A stretch of DNA of 64,000 bases from Amnibacterium kyonggiense (lineage in GTDB: Bacteria > Actinomycetota > Actinomycetes > Actinomycetales > Microbacteriaceae): positions 806,001 through 870,000 of the forward strand of contig NZ_SOAM01000001.1 of the NCBI RefSeq assembly GCF_004364555.1, read 5' to 3'. Shown here piece after piece: positions 35,329-44,168 of the stretch. Both the position numbers and the translations under genes were made by a program. Positions within the stretch are counted from its first letter, which is position 1. Every line of letters starts with the position of its first letter. The notes under the pieces are model-generated. The model was not told the origin of the DNA and did no database searches. It saw nothing but the letters and a program-made list of their open reading frames with translations.

Positions 35329-35508
35329 ATGGGTTTCCTACCAGGTGGTGTCTTTTTGGTCCCGCTGATCTACCTGGTCGTCCTGGGGGTGATCGGTTTC
35401 GTGGTCTACCTCGCCGTGCGTTTCGCGATACGAGACGGGCTTCGAGGTCACCATCTATGGCTTGAGCGAACCAACCGCGGTCCTGGTGCCGGGCGAGGTG
35501 AGCAATAG
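35329..35508 (+). CDS. Small membrane protein, 59 residues
   Basis: ATG at 35329 has GGAGGAGCGC upstream. MGFLPGGVFLVPLIYLVVLG, then VIGFVVYLAVRFAIRDGLRG form one or two membrane helices with a basic tail (HHLWLERTNRG). It is the only gene between two dispersed-repeat sites. Function unknown. Confidence 0.75.
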   Translation: MGFLPGGVFLVPLIYLVVLGVIGFVVYLAVRFAIRDGLRGHHLWLERTNRGPGAGRGEQ

Positions 35509-35550
35509 CTCCGGTTGGTTGAAAACGGCCGCGACGAGGACAGTCAAACT

Positions 35551-35575
35551 GTCTCCTCAGCAGAGTTTTGGGACG
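35551..35575 (+). repeat. Degenerate dispersed repeat copy
   Basis: GTCTCCTCAGCAGAG, then GGGACG; keeps the left arm and AGCAG core only. Lies between the small membrane protein and the DUF4062 gene. Confidence 0.5.
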
Positions 35576-35644
35576 AGCCCATAGCTGTTCGTATGTCAGC
35601 CGCGGGCGGGACGCAGTGCGATGGCGCACGGCGCGGCGATCGGC

Positions 35645-36790
35645 TCAGCGCAGCTGCAGGTCGCCCTCTAGCAGCACCGGCGCCGGGTCTGGGGCGTTGC
35701 TGTAGGGGTTCGGCGGGCTCCACTGCAGTTTGAGGTGCCGCTTGCCGTTTCGTGCTGGGCCGAGGTGGAATGCGTCGATGGTGCGGGCGTGGCCGTTTTC
35801 GAACAGGTAGGCGCCAAGGAGGAGACGGACTACCGGTCGCAGGACTGCGTCGTCGATTTGCTGACCGCGGATGAGTGCCAGCGGGTCGGTGTTCGCGCTG
35901 CCGAATCGCAGCCCTTCGAGTTCACTGGTGCCGAACAGGACGTCGCTGAGCGCGCGGCGCGCGTACTCGTTCGGGCCGATGCCGTTCATGTTCATCCGCA
36001 TCGGATTGCCTTGCTGGGCCTGCTCCCGCAAGGTGATCCGCTCGACATGTGTCTGTGTCGAGGCGGTGCTGCTGCTGAGTGCTGTGAGCTGCACCGATTT
36101 CGCCTCGGTCGGTGAGACGAAGGGCAGGCTGCCTGCGAGGTGGTCGCGGTACTGCACCAGCTCGGCATGGACCGCGTTGCTACGCACCTCGGTGACCACG
36201 GTCGTGGTCGACCCATCCGTCGTCAGCTCCCGGGCGCGCACGACGACCCGGCCGATCCGCACCCAGGGGGTCAGGTCCTCGGTAGCGATCTCGCGGAGTC
36301 GCTGACTTACTCGCCGCTGCAGCTCCTCGACCGAGGTGAAGCTGCTCGTGGTGTACAGGTTTTGCGCTCCAGCGATCAGGTCTCGCTGCGGCCCATCCAT
36401 GTCAGGACCACCGAGGCCACGGATGAAGAGCGCGATCCTCGCTCCGACGGTCTCCGCCTCGCTGAATTCAGCATGGGTCGCCGAGTAGCCACTCGGCAGC
36501 CGAACCCCGTAGCGCTCCGTGAAGATCCCGACGTACACGTCGGAGCGGTGGACTCCAGCCAGGTACGCCTGGTCCGCGCTGACGTCTTGCCCACCCAGGT
36601 CCTCGAACATGACCGGCTGCGCGCCAATGTCCTCGATCGCGGTCCGAACTGCCGCCCGCTCGGCAGGCAAGTCGGTGATCAAGCTTGAGACGAAGACCTG
36701 CCGACCAGCACCCCAGTCCAGGAGCTGATCATGCGACAGCGGAAGGGCTGCCGAGCGCAGGTCGATAAGTAGCGGACGGGCATCAGACAC
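35645..36790 (-). CDS. DUF4062 domain protein
   Basis: About 381 residues from GTG 36790 (GAGG seven bases upstream; GTG 36796 also possible). RQVFVSSLITDLPAERAAVR, then AIEDIGAQPVMFEDLGG, SDVYVGIFTERYGVRLPSG and YSATHAEFSEAE are the DUF4062 N-terminal domain, a TIR-like alpha/beta fold often seen in immune or NTPase-linked proteins. The C-terminal about 220 residues are not recognised. It lies next to a membrane-anchored HNH nuclease on the same strand, separated by a tandem repeat. A defence role is possible but unproven. Confidence 0.82.
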   Translation of the reverse strand: MSDARPLLIDLRSAALPLSHDQLLDWGAGRQVFVSSLITDLPAERAAVRTAIEDIGAQPVMFEDLGGQDVSADQAYLAGVHRSDVYVGIFTERYGVRLPSGYSATHAEFSEAETVGARIALFIRGLGGPDMDGPQRDLIAGAQNLYTTSSFTSVEELQRRVSQRLREIATEDLTPWVRIGRVVVRARELTTDGSTTTVVTEVRSNAVHAELVQYRDHLAGSLPFVSPTEAKSVQLTALSSSTASTQTHVERITLREQAQQGNPMRMNMNGIGPNEYARRALSDVLFGTSELEGLRFGSANTDPLALIRGQQIDDAVLRPVVRLLLGAYLFENGHARTIDAFHLGPARNGKRHLKLQWSPPNPYSNAPDPAPVLLEGDLQLR

Positions 36791-36875
36791 CTGCACACCT
36801 CAGCACACCCTCAAGCCGAATGCTGCGAGGAGCTGCACAACGCGTGCCCGATCCAACCGCAGTCCGTCCACCTGC

Positions 36876-36921
36876 GTCTCACGCGGGAGAGCGGGACGTC
36901 TCGCCGGCCGATTGGTGAGAC
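36876..36921 (+). repeat. Dispersed repeat, head-to-tail pair
   Basis: A 22-bp copy ending GCGGGAC is followed without a gap by a 24-bp copy (GTCTCGCCGGCC through GTGAGAC). Between the DUF4062 and HNH genes. Confidence 0.75.
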
Positions 36922-36979
36922 GCCAACCGAGATTGCGCGCTGCCACCACTGCCACGGTCGTTGATCCGGATTGGGTGCG

Positions 36980-37978
36980 TTACGCCAGCAGCTTCGCGCC
37001 CTTGACCCGGTTGCATCGCCAACAGAGCGTCCGCAGATTCTCGACAACGCTGAGACCACCCTTGGACACCGGCACGATGTGGTCCACCTCGAGCAGTAGG
37101 TGGGGCTCAGCGGCGACCGAGACGCCGCACTGAAGGCAGGTGTGCTGGTCGCGCTCCTTGATGAAGCTGCGGAGACGGGATGTCATGAGCGCGCGTTGGC
37201 CAGCGGCCGATTTGGCCCAGCGGATCTTCTCGACCAGCGTCTGTGACAGGGCCTCGAGCGTTGGCGTGTCCAGGACGACGTTGGTTACCTGTCCGCTGTT
37301 GCCGCCCGCGGACGTGTACTCGAATTTGTAGCGCGGGTACGGCACCGCGACCGGAGAGAGGTGGACACCGACGTAGTGCCAAAAGTCGTCGCGGTAGTGC
37401 TTGAGGATGAACGCAGGCGGGTTGATTTTGGCGGTGATGCTCGCCTCGCGGGACTTGACGTTCCCGACCGCTTCCTCAAGGCGTGCGATGTCTTCGGCGA
37501 CGCGCTGCACGTCCGCGAGCGTCTCGACGTCTGCTTTCACGGAGAAGTACTTCATGAAGTACTTGATTGGGTCGTTGCTCGCGTTACGCACGACCTGAAG
37601 CGATGAGTGGTGCACGTGCGGTGCGTACTCCGCGACGTGCCGGTCGCGGCGGTTGTTCCAAGCAGAGGTGTTCTCAAATGAGGCGAGGTGGGCGTGCTGA
37701 CCGCTGTCTGACGCACCGAGTTCGAACGCGCCGCTGCCACGGATCTCCGCGATGTAGTCGACAACGGCGTTGTGCTCGGCGACGACAGAGACGGTCTCGG
37801 CCTTCAGCGACTGAAAGGCCTCCGACGCGAAGTACCGGTTGCGACGAATCCTGCGAACGATCGGGTTGGCGATGAGGACCAAGATCAGCGTGACAAGCCA
37901 AAGCCCGAAGTTGTGGCCTGCGGCCCCAACGACGATTGGGAGCACGATGAGCGTCGTGATGAAGAGCGGCTTCGGCAT
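36980..37978 (-). CDS. Membrane-anchored HNH endonuclease-like protein
   Basis: 332 residues. An N-terminal hydrophobic hairpin (LFITTLIVLPIVVGAAG, FGLWLVTLILVLIANPI) and a basic RRIRRNR stretch anchor it. A middle helical region (EAFQSLKAETVSVVAEHNAV, LADVQRVAEDIARLEEAVG) precedes a C-terminal HNH domain with two zinc CxxC pairs (CLQCG, CWRCN) and the EVDHIVPVSKGG core with ENL. Attachment of an HNH nuclease to the membrane is unusual and fits a defence or DNA-uptake role (inference). Upstream of the DUF4062 gene on the same strand. Confidence 0.85.
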   Translation of the reverse strand: MPKPLFITTLIVLPIVVGAAGHNFGLWLVTLILVLIANPIVRRIRRNRYFASEAFQSLKAETVSVVAEHNAVVDYIAEIRGSGAFELGASDSGQHAHLASFENTSAWNNRRDRHVAEYAPHVHHSSLQVVRNASNDPIKYFMKYFSVKADVETLADVQRVAEDIARLEEAVGNVKSREASITAKINPPAFILKHYRDDFWHYVGVHLSPVAVPYPRYKFEYTSAGGNSGQVTNVVLDTPTLEALSQTLVEKIRWAKSAAGQRALMTSRLRSFIKERDQHTCLQCGVSVAAEPHLLLEVDHIVPVSKGGLSVVENLRTLCWRCNRVKGAKLLA

Positions 37979-38136
37979 TTGTCGTCCTCTCGCCCGACAC
38001 CTCGGGGCGAGTCGTCGTGGCCGACGCATGGCATCACAGATGCGAATGGTCTGCAGGCGCCCTAGCGGCGTGTCGGCCACAGCGCGGCGCAGTACTTGAT
38101 CGCCGATGCACCCGCCTCGCCGCCGACGCCCGCATT

Positions 38137-38160
38137 GTTTCGCGAGCAGGGGAGCGAGAC
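38137..38160 (+). repeat. 24-bp GTCTC/GAGAC dispersed repeat
   Basis: GTTTCGCGAGCAGGG start, GCGAGAC end; one arm change. Between the HNH gene start region and the lipoprotein gene. Confidence 0.85.
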
Positions 38161-38220
38161 GGGCGCAAGTGTTTCGTTTCGGTATGCGGTTTGCGTCCAG
38201 CGGGTCGCCATAATTGCGGC

Positions 38221-38682
38221 GTGATTGCTCGAGGCAGGTGGCAGCGCGCGGGGGCGGCTGTGGTGGTCGGAGCGATCGTGACTGTGTCGGCGGCCTCGTG
38301 CGCGGCCGACGACGGCTCGACCGAAGCGTCTTCCGCTTGGGATTCGCGGATGCAAACGGTGCTGTACGACTCGGATGGGCAGGGGGCGTTGAGCGGGGAT
38401 CTGCCGGGTGGTGGTGACTTGATGTCCGTGAAGCGGGGCAGCTACGTGTTGGCCGCCGCGTGCATCGGCGCGGACATCGTGCATGTCGCTGCTCGTGCCG
38501 GCGGACAGCTGATTGGAGCGTCGGACGTGCCGTGTGGGGCAACGGTGAGGATTCCGATTTCCTACGAGTCGAGTCGTGGACTTGAGATTCGCGTGACGCG
38601 GCACGACCCGAAGAGCACCGGGTCCTGGTACGTCAGCGTGAACCGCGCATCGTGGGTCCAGACAACGAGCTACGCGTTCTGA
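38221..38682 (+). CDS. Small putative lipoprotein
   Basis: 153 residues from GTG 38221. Signal peptide AAVVVGAIVTVSAASCAADD ends in a lipobox-like SAASC. The mature part is short, with VLAAACIGADIVHVAARAGG and YESSRGLEIRVTRHDP, no recognised domain. It is probably exported and lipid-anchored. It stands alone between two repeat sites. Confidence 0.65.
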   Translation: MIARGRWQRAGAAVVVGAIVTVSAASCAADDGSTEASSAWDSRMQTVLYDSDGQGALSGDLPGGGDLMSVKRGSYVLAAACIGADIVHVAARAGGQLIGASDVPCGATVRIPISYESSRGLEIRVTRHDPKSTGSWYVSVNRASWVQTTSYAF

Positions 38683-38790
38683 GCGGACTCTTTCGACGGC
38701 ACCGCGCGAGGAGCGAATGCATCTCCAATCGCAATCAGCGCGATTGCCCGGGACTACGCCTTCGTCGACGCGTGAGGACCCGCGTGGGCT

Positions 38791-38812
38791 GTCTCGCTGC
38801 AGGGTTTGCGAC
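38791..38812 (+). repeat. Degenerate dispersed repeat copy
   Basis: GTCTCGCTGCAGGG, then TTTGCGAC; two bases short in the core, arms kept partly. Confidence 0.55.
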
Positions 38813-38830
38813 AACTCCCGGAGATCGTGC

Positions 38831-39394
38831 TCAGGCTCGTCGTCTGCGGGTGCTGAAGACGCGTGCGCGCACGAGGAGCAGGACTGTGATGCCAATGACG
38901 AACTCGATTGCGAAGGCGATCACGTCGTCAGGGGTGAGGTCGGCGTAGCCGAAGCCGAAGTGGCTGGTGATCACTTGGGCTCGGAGTGCGAGCGGTTCGA
39001 AGAGGAGGAGGCCGGGGATCGCGTACCAGAGCGCCGGTCGCCCGACGCCGGCGCGGCCGACGAGTCCGCAGGCCGCTCCAAGCGGGAGTCCGAGGCCGCA
39101 CCAGATGGTCAAAGTACCGGTTGAGACCTCATGTCCGAGAAGGGTGGCGTACGCCCAGTAAAAGCCGCCGAGTGTCGCTTCGGTCGCGGCGACGCCGGCG
39201 AGTGCGCCTGACCAGTAGCGGCGGGTCGTGAGGCCGGCGATGACCGCGGTGATGCCGTAGGGCGCGGACAGGTTCCCGAGCGTGTTCAGGAGGCCGCCCG
39301 TGTCGCCTTTCATTAGGCAGAGCGCGATGCCCACGCCCCAGGAACACGCGATCACGAGGAGAAGACGGGCTGCGCGAAGAGGAACTCCAGACAC
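38831..39394 (-). CDS. Small integral membrane protein (DUF6518-like)
   Basis: 187 residues with about five hydrophobic segments (LLLVIACSWGVGIALCL, YGITAVIAGL, WSGALAGVAATEATLGGFYW, IWCGLGLPLGAACGLVG, FAIEFVIGITVLLLV). The layout is like actinobacterial DUF6518 proteins; no function is known. Sole gene of its repeat-bounded unit. Confidence 0.7.
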   Translation of the reverse strand: MSGVPLRAARLLLVIACSWGVGIALCLMKGDTGGLLNTLGNLSAPYGITAVIAGLTTRRYWSGALAGVAATEATLGGFYWAYATLLGHEVSTGTLTIWCGLGLPLGAACGLVGRAGVGRPALWYAIPGLLLFEPLALRAQVITSHFGFGYADLTPDDVIAFAIEFVIGITVLLLVRARVFSTRRRRA

Positions 39395-39496
39395 GTGGCG
39401 AGTGTGCTTCCCGAACTCGGTCGGCGGCCTCCGACTCGAGGATGAGATGCAGGGCTGATCCCCTCCCAGAACAGGTGGCGCGACCCTACCGCCGCT

Positions 39497-39545
39497 GTCT
39501 CGCGGGCAGGGCAGGGGAGACGTTTTGCGAGCAGGGATATGAGAC
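39497..39545 (+). repeat. Dispersed repeat, head-to-tail pair
   Basis: 39497-39521 (GTCTCGCGGGCAGGG start) is followed directly by 39522-39545 (GTTTTGCGAGCAGGG start, ATGAGAC end). The second copy ends 5 bp before the EamA stop codon. Confidence 0.9.
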
Positions 39546-39550
39546 GTGGC

Positions 39551-40486
39551 TTAGATGACCCAGTCGTGGGATGTCGCGGGTCGTTTCCGCCTAGAACGCA
39601 GACGGTGGATGAGCGGTGCGAGACGACCCTGCGAGAGAGCGATGCCGAGGATTACGACGACCGCGCCCGCGGGCTCGTTCCAACTGATGCGCTCCCCAAG
39701 TACGACGACTCCGAGGGCGACGCCGACGAGTGGTGTGAGGTAGGTAACCGTAGAGGCACTGGTGGCGCCCCATCCGGCGACAACGTTGGTGTTCCACACG
39801 TACGCGAGCCCCGTCCCGAGGACACCGAGCGCGAGCACACACAGGACGACTGATGGGGTGAGGGTGATTGGACCGGTTGCAATCATCGGGGAGAGGAGCA
39901 CCATGATCGCCGCGCCGACGCCCACCTGCACCGTCGCGACCGGGATGGCAGCGAGACCGCGCGGGGACACGAAGCGACGCAGGTAGACGAAGGCGATGCC
40001 GTAGCACGCCGTCGCGGCTAGACAGGCGAGCTGCCCGCCGAGCTCGCCCCCGCCGGACCCCTGCCATGGACCGAGAACGATCGTGACTCCGGCGAATCCT
40101 GCAAGTAGCCCGGCGAATCGCGTCCGGGTGGGACGCTCCGACGGCAGTGCGATCAGGCTGACCAGCATCGTCATGAGCGGCGTCGTCGCGTTGTAGATCG
40201 AAGCCAGACCGGAGGAGATGTGCTGCTCTGCCCATGCGAACAGGAGGAACGGTTCGACACACAGCAGCAGGGCGACCACCAGCAGATGCAGCCACACGAT
40301 GGGTTGTCGCGGCAGCGGTGAGCGACTGACCGTGCTGGCGACGAACAGGACCACGGCGCCAGCGATCAGGCGGCCCAACACCACCTGTGCCGGCGACAAT
40401 CCTTCGAGGCCCACCTTGATGAACAAGAAGCTCGCGCCCCATGTCAATGCCAGCAGCACGTACTGCCCGAACACCCGACCCGACAT
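39551..40486 (-). CDS. EamA/DMT-family transporter
   Basis: 311 residues, ten membrane segments in two EamA repeats (LTWGASFLFIKVGLEGLSP with the conserved W-G start; GTGLAYVWNTNVVAGWGATSAS and TYLTPLVGVALGVVVLGERIS in the second half). It is a cytoplasmic-membrane metabolite exporter of the drug/metabolite superfamily. It is a single-gene unit between repeats at 39.5 and 40.66 kb. Confidence 0.92.
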   Translation of the reverse strand: MSGRVFGQYVLLALTWGASFLFIKVGLEGLSPAQVVLGRLIAGAVVLFVASTVSRSPLPRQPIVWLHLLVVALLLCVEPFLLFAWAEQHISSGLASIYNATTPLMTMLVSLIALPSERPTRTRFAGLLAGFAGVTIVLGPWQGSGGGELGGQLACLAATACYGIAFVYLRRFVSPRGLAAIPVATVQVGVGAAIMVLLSPMIATGPITLTPSVVLCVLALGVLGTGLAYVWNTNVVAGWGATSASTVTYLTPLVGVALGVVVLGERISWNEPAGAVVVILGIALSQGRLAPLIHRLRSRRKRPATSHDWVI

Positions 40487-41005
40487 CAGCGCTCCCGTCG
40501 CGGCTGCAGAGGCGCAGCTTCAGACGGTCAACGCCGCCGGGTGTCCCTGTGTGAGGTGTGCTAGCCACCAAACTTCGGATTGACCGGCTGACTCCACGAC
40601 CCGAGGCCCTGCCGACACCCGCCGCCACTTGTGCGCGCCCTCCTCCGGTAAAGGCTCCTCGCGTCTCACCGGCAGGAGGCTGAGACCTATAACCCGCGGG
40701 TTGCTGAGCCTGTCTAGGCGAACCGTGCGGGCAGGGAAATCGCTCGTGTACACGCCGTCGGAGTCCGCCGTGACGACCAGTGGCGGACCGGTCTTCGGCT
40801 CAGTACTGTTCGAGCATCGGAGTGAAAACACCGTCTTGCGGCGGCGCACACAAGCAGTTCGATGGACCGCCACTTCCCGCCTCGAGCAGGAGTGTGCGAT
40901 GTCTGAACGATGGTCACGGACGGCGAGCGATCGGACCGAACTCGTCGGCCCGCGTGAAGATGCGCTGTCGCATCGGTCCGCGAACCGCTCGTGTTGGTGC
41001 GTCCG
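40487..41005. other. Non-coding stretch with repeat
   Basis: About 520 bp between EamA and the quinone oxidoreductase. It contains one good 24-bp repeat (40663) but no convincing gene. A minus-strand frame over 40520-40830 looks faintly protein-like but has no recognisable family. Confidence 0.5.
40663..40686 (+). repeat. 24-bp GTCTC/GAGAC dispersed repeat
   Basis: GTCTCACCGGCAGG start, GCTGAGAC end; both arms intact. Confidence 0.85.
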
Positions 41006-41977
41006 ATGAAGGCCGCCCGGTTCTCGGCGTTTGGTGGTCCGGAGGTGCTGCAGATCGTTGAGCTCCCCGACCCGCACCCGGGGCCCGACGAGGTCCGCAT
41101 CCGCGTGCGTGCGGCCGGGGTGAATGCGAGTGATTGGAAGAAGCGGCAGGGACTGATGGATCAGGTCCTGCCGCAGACGCTCGGGTACGAGGCTGCGGGT
41201 GTGGTGGACGAGGTCGGTTCCCGCGTCGCAGGTGTCGAGATCGGGGACCCGGTCGTCGGCGGGTGCCCCGATGGAGCGGCGCAGGCCGAGCTCGCGGTGC
41301 TGTCCTTCTGGGTGCCGGTGCCAGCGGGGCTGGGGTTCGTCGAGGCTGCCGCGCTGCCGGCTGCGGCCGAGACGGCGGCCCGGGCGTTGGACCGGCTCGG
41401 GGTCGAATCCGGGAAGGTGTTGCTGATCAACGGTGCTTCCGGCAGCGTCGGCAGCGCTGCGGTGCAGATCGCTGTCGAGCGTGGAGCGATGGTGGTCGGC
41501 ACGGGCAGCCCGGCGACCCACGATCTGCTCCGAAGCCTGGGCGCTGAGCCGGTCGCCTACGGTCCGGGGATGATCGTTCGCGTGCGCGCCGCTGCGCCGG
41601 GCGGCATCGACCTGGCTCTGGATGTGGCCGGGAACGGCGTGCTGCCCGAGTTGGTCGCGCTGGTCGGATCGCCCGATCGGGTGGTGACCGTTGCCGACTT
41701 CGCCGGCGCCCGCCGGTGTGGCGTCCACTTCAGCAGCGGTGAGGGCGGCCGTGCGGTCGGTGCGCTCGGGTCCGTTGCTCAGCGTGCCGCCGACGGTCGC
41801 TTTGTCGTGCGCGTCGGCAGGACCTTCGCGCTCAACGACATCGCGGACGCGCATCGGGTTGGCGAGGCCGGTCAGGTTCGGGGCAAGATCGTCCTCGTGA
41901 TCGACGAGGAGCCGTCGGAACGGGAGTCGCGCGGATCGCGGACCGCATCCAGCCTCATCGCCGAGCGCGCGTCATGA
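41006..41977 (+). CDS. NADP-dependent zinc-less quinone oxidoreductase
   Basis: 323 residues from ATG 41006. GroES-like half with MKAARFSAFGGPEVLQIVEL, RAAGVNASDWKKRQG and GYEAAGVVDEVGS; Rossmann half with LLINGASGSVGSAAVQIA. No zinc ligands, as in QorA-type enzymes. Cytosolic reductase of quinones or enones. The next gene, a membrane protein, starts inside its stop (ATGA), so the two are coupled. Confidence 0.92.
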   Translation: MKAARFSAFGGPEVLQIVELPDPHPGPDEVRIRVRAAGVNASDWKKRQGLMDQVLPQTLGYEAAGVVDEVGSRVAGVEIGDPVVGGCPDGAAQAELAVLSFWVPVPAGLGFVEAAALPAAAETAARALDRLGVESGKVLLINGASGSVGSAAVQIAVERGAMVVGTGSPATHDLLRSLGAEPVAYGPGMIVRVRAAAPGGIDLALDVAGNGVLPELVALVGSPDRVVTVADFAGARRCGVHFSSGEGGRAVGALGSVAQRAADGRFVVRVGRTFALNDIADAHRVGEAGQVRGKIVLVIDEEPSERESRGSRTASSLIAERAS

Positions 41978-42576
41978 CCCGGATTCACTCGAGCCCGTCC
42001 GAGGTCACCTCGTCCAGCGGTCGCGCCGCGGTCGTCGTTGCCGGCGCTGGATATGTCGTGGCCGGACTGCTGCAGGTCGTCGGCGGATCCCCGTTCGCCT
42101 TCGGCGTCGCGCCGGATCGTCTTGTCGGTATTTGGGGGCTGCTCTGCTGGCCCGCCGGAGGGGTGATCCTCCTGATCGCGTCGTTCCTGCTCGCGGGGTC
42201 CGGCCGTCAGCCGGGTCTCATCGGTCGAGGCCGGCTCCGTCGACTCGCGGTGATCCTGTCCGGGTCCGGTCCGCTGCTGCTGGTGCTCGCCTTCGGACTG
42301 TCCTGGACGACGGCAGCTGCACCGCTGCTGGTGGCGGTCCAGCTGCTGAGCGCCGCTGGGACGCTGGGAGTCGCAGCGGCTCTCCCGCGATCCGACTCCC
42401 GAGTCGCTGCTGTCCGGGCGGGCTTCGTGCTCATCGCACTTCTCGACGCCGTAGGCCTAGTGCTCGTGGCACTGCCGAACGCGTCGCCTGCTGCGCAGTT
42501 CGTGATCGCGTTCTTACGGCCTGTCGCCGTCGCCCTCACCGGGCTGCTGCTCTGCGCGTCGCGCCGCCGCTCGTAA
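41974..42576 (+). CDS. Integral membrane protein, unknown function
   Basis: 200 residues, about six hydrophobic helices (AAVVVAGAGYVVAGLLQVVGG, LLCWPAGGVILLIASFLLAG, LLLVLAFGLSW, LLVAVQLLSAAGTLGVAAAL, AGFVLIALLDAVGLVLVALP). The start overlaps the oxidoreductase stop. I do not recognise a family. Coupling suggests a shared role, perhaps with membrane quinones (inference). Confidence 0.78.
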   Translation: MTRIHSSPSEVTSSSGRAAVVVAGAGYVVAGLLQVVGGSPFAFGVAPDRLVGIWGLLCWPAGGVILLIASFLLAGSGRQPGLIGRGRLRRLAVILSGSGPLLLVLAFGLSWTTAAAPLLVAVQLLSAAGTLGVAAALPRSDSRVAAVRAGFVLIALLDAVGLVLVALPNASPAAQFVIAFLRPVAVALTGLLLCASRRRS

Positions 42577-43182
42577 TGCCTGGCGCACCGCCTGATCGAG
42601 CACGATAATTCCGGGTGCCGGTCCCGCCCAGGGGTTCGTCGTTGACACCGTGGGCTTAGGGGCGGGACCGAGCCTCGGACACGCGCCGTCGAATGCTCAG
42701 GCAAGACGGGCTTGCACAGTGCCGCGCACGGTGCGGAATCGTCGAACGACCCATTGGGTGTCCGAGGATCGATCGGCTGAAGCCGTCTGTTACGCGGCAC
42801 GATGCGGCGGACCTGGGCGAGGGCTCCTGCGAGTTGCTACACACCGTCCGCTGCCCGGACGACACTGTCTGCACATCGCTGATCCGAATCCAGATGCCCC
42901 GCCCATCGCAAATTCCTGGTGGGACACAAGGAACTCGTGGTTCTGACGCAGAGCACGACTTTTGGCAGTCAGATCGATCGTCAGTTATCGGTGACCGTGA
43001 CACTTGGATCGCGCGGGGTACCGGCGGCGGCTCGGGTAGGAAATACCGTCCCGCCCGCCGAGGCCGAGGCGTCTGCCAACACGCGACCGTCGGCCATAGA
43101 ACCGGCAGACGAGGACTGACGTCCCAGGAGCAGGAAGTTGAGACGGCGACGGGATTGAGCCGGTGGGGCGAGAGATGGGACG
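42577..43182. other. Non-coding stretch with inverted repeat
   Basis: About 600 bp without a convincing gene. GGTCCCGCCC (42620-42629) and GGGCGGGACC (42660-42669) form a 10-bp inverted repeat 44 bp past the membrane protein stop. One 24-bp repeat copy lies at 43121. Confidence 0.5.
43121..43144 (+). repeat. 24-bp GTCTC/GAGAC dispersed repeat
   Basis: GTCCCAGGAGCAGG start, GTTGAGAC end; one left-arm change. 38 bp before the phosphotransferase start. Confidence 0.8.
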
Positions 43183-44049
43183 GTGTCGGTCGTGTCTGTC
43201 TCGCGGTCTATCGATGAGGACATGGTCGCCGAGTTGATTGCTCGGCAGTTTCCGAGGTGGTCTGGGCTTCGTGTGAAGGCGGTCAAGCACCAGGGGTGGG
43301 ACAACAGGACGTTTCGGCTCGGCTCGGACCTCGTCGTGCGACTGCCGACGTCGCCGCGCGTGGAAAGACAAGCGGCGATCGAGGTCGATGTGCTCCCGGC
43401 GTTGGCGGCCGGCGTCTCGCTCCCGATACCGACAGTCGTCGCCGTCGGTCACGGGGAGCCCACTTACCCGTTCCGATGGACCGTGCTCAACTGGCTCGAT
43501 GGGACGCCGTTGCGGGACGAGGTGGGGGTCGATCAGCGGCTGCTCGCGTCCGATCTGGCGGCATTCCTGCTGGAACTTCGTTTGCTCTCTCCGGCAGGTG
43601 GCCCGATCCATCCCGTCGGACTCGGCCAGCCGCTGCAACAGTGGGACGGTCAGGTGGGTGCTGCCCTCGAGCGGTTAGGGGATCGCATCGACACGCGGCG
43701 TGCGCGCACGATCTGGGCTGCGGCCCTACGCGCCTCCGAGCAGAGCGCGTCCTCCTGGTTCCACGGTGATATCGCGCCAGGAAACTTGCTGATGAGGGAC
43801 GGTCGACTCGGGGCGGTGATCGACTTCGGGTCCGTCGGTGTCGGCGACCCCTCTTGTGACCTCGCATTCGCCTGGACGGCCCTCGGTGCCGAGGGGCGTG
43901 AGGTGTTCCGTCGCAAGCTCGCGCCAGACGAGGCCGAGTGGCGTCGCGGAATGGGGTGGGCTCTCTGGTTTGGGCTCACCCGAGCCGACGACCCGGATGA
44001 CGGCGCATCCGCTCGCCACGTGCTCGAAGCTCTTTCCGTCCTCGTCTAG
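43183..44049 (+). CDS. Aminoglycoside phosphotransferase (APH)-family protein
   Basis: 288 residues. N-lobe with HQGWDNRTFRLGSDLVVRLP, ATP-binding hinge WTVLNWLDGTPL, catalytic loop WFHGDIAPGNLLM (catalytic Asp) and the metal motif VIDFGSVGVGDPSCDLAFAW. It is the full kinase set of the APH fold, so likely active on a small molecule or antibiotic. It is a single-gene unit flanked by repeats, as expected for accessory resistance-type genes. Substrate unknown. Confidence 0.9.
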   Translation: MSVVSVSRSIDEDMVAELIARQFPRWSGLRVKAVKHQGWDNRTFRLGSDLVVRLPTSPRVERQAAIEVDVLPALAAGVSLPIPTVVAVGHGEPTYPFRWTVLNWLDGTPLRDEVGVDQRLLASDLAAFLLELRLLSPAGGPIHPVGLGQPLQQWDGQVGAALERLGDRIDTRRARTIWAAALRASEQSASSWFHGDIAPGNLLMRDGRLGAVIDFGSVGVGDPSCDLAFAWTALGAEGREVFRRKLAPDEAEWRRGMGWALWFGLTRADDPDDGASARHVLEALSVLV

Positions 44050-44120
44050 ATGCGCCGAGCGGTCGACGCACATGCGACGCAGCGCGAGCCGATTCCGCAC
44101 ACGTGTCCTCCTGGTAAGGC

Positions 44121-44168
44121 GTCTCGCGAGCAGGGATCGGAGACGTCGCGCGGGCAAGGAAGTGAGAC
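44121..44168 (+). repeat. Dispersed repeat, exact head-to-tail pair
   Basis: 44121-44144 (GTCTCGCGAGCAGGG start, perfect end arm) directly abuts 44145-44168 (GTCGCGCGGGCAAGG start, AGTGAGAC end). The second copy begins duplicated segment A. Confidence 0.92.

Noticed and set aside
36100-36125. Repeat-like CTCGG...GTGAGACG within the DUF4062 gene
   Set aside because: It is in conserved coding sequence, lacks the left arm and core, and is explained by codon use.
40520-40830. Minus-strand frame resembling a flavin-binding PPOX-type protein
   Set aside because: The similarity is too faint and there is no convincing start; I list the stretch as non-coding.
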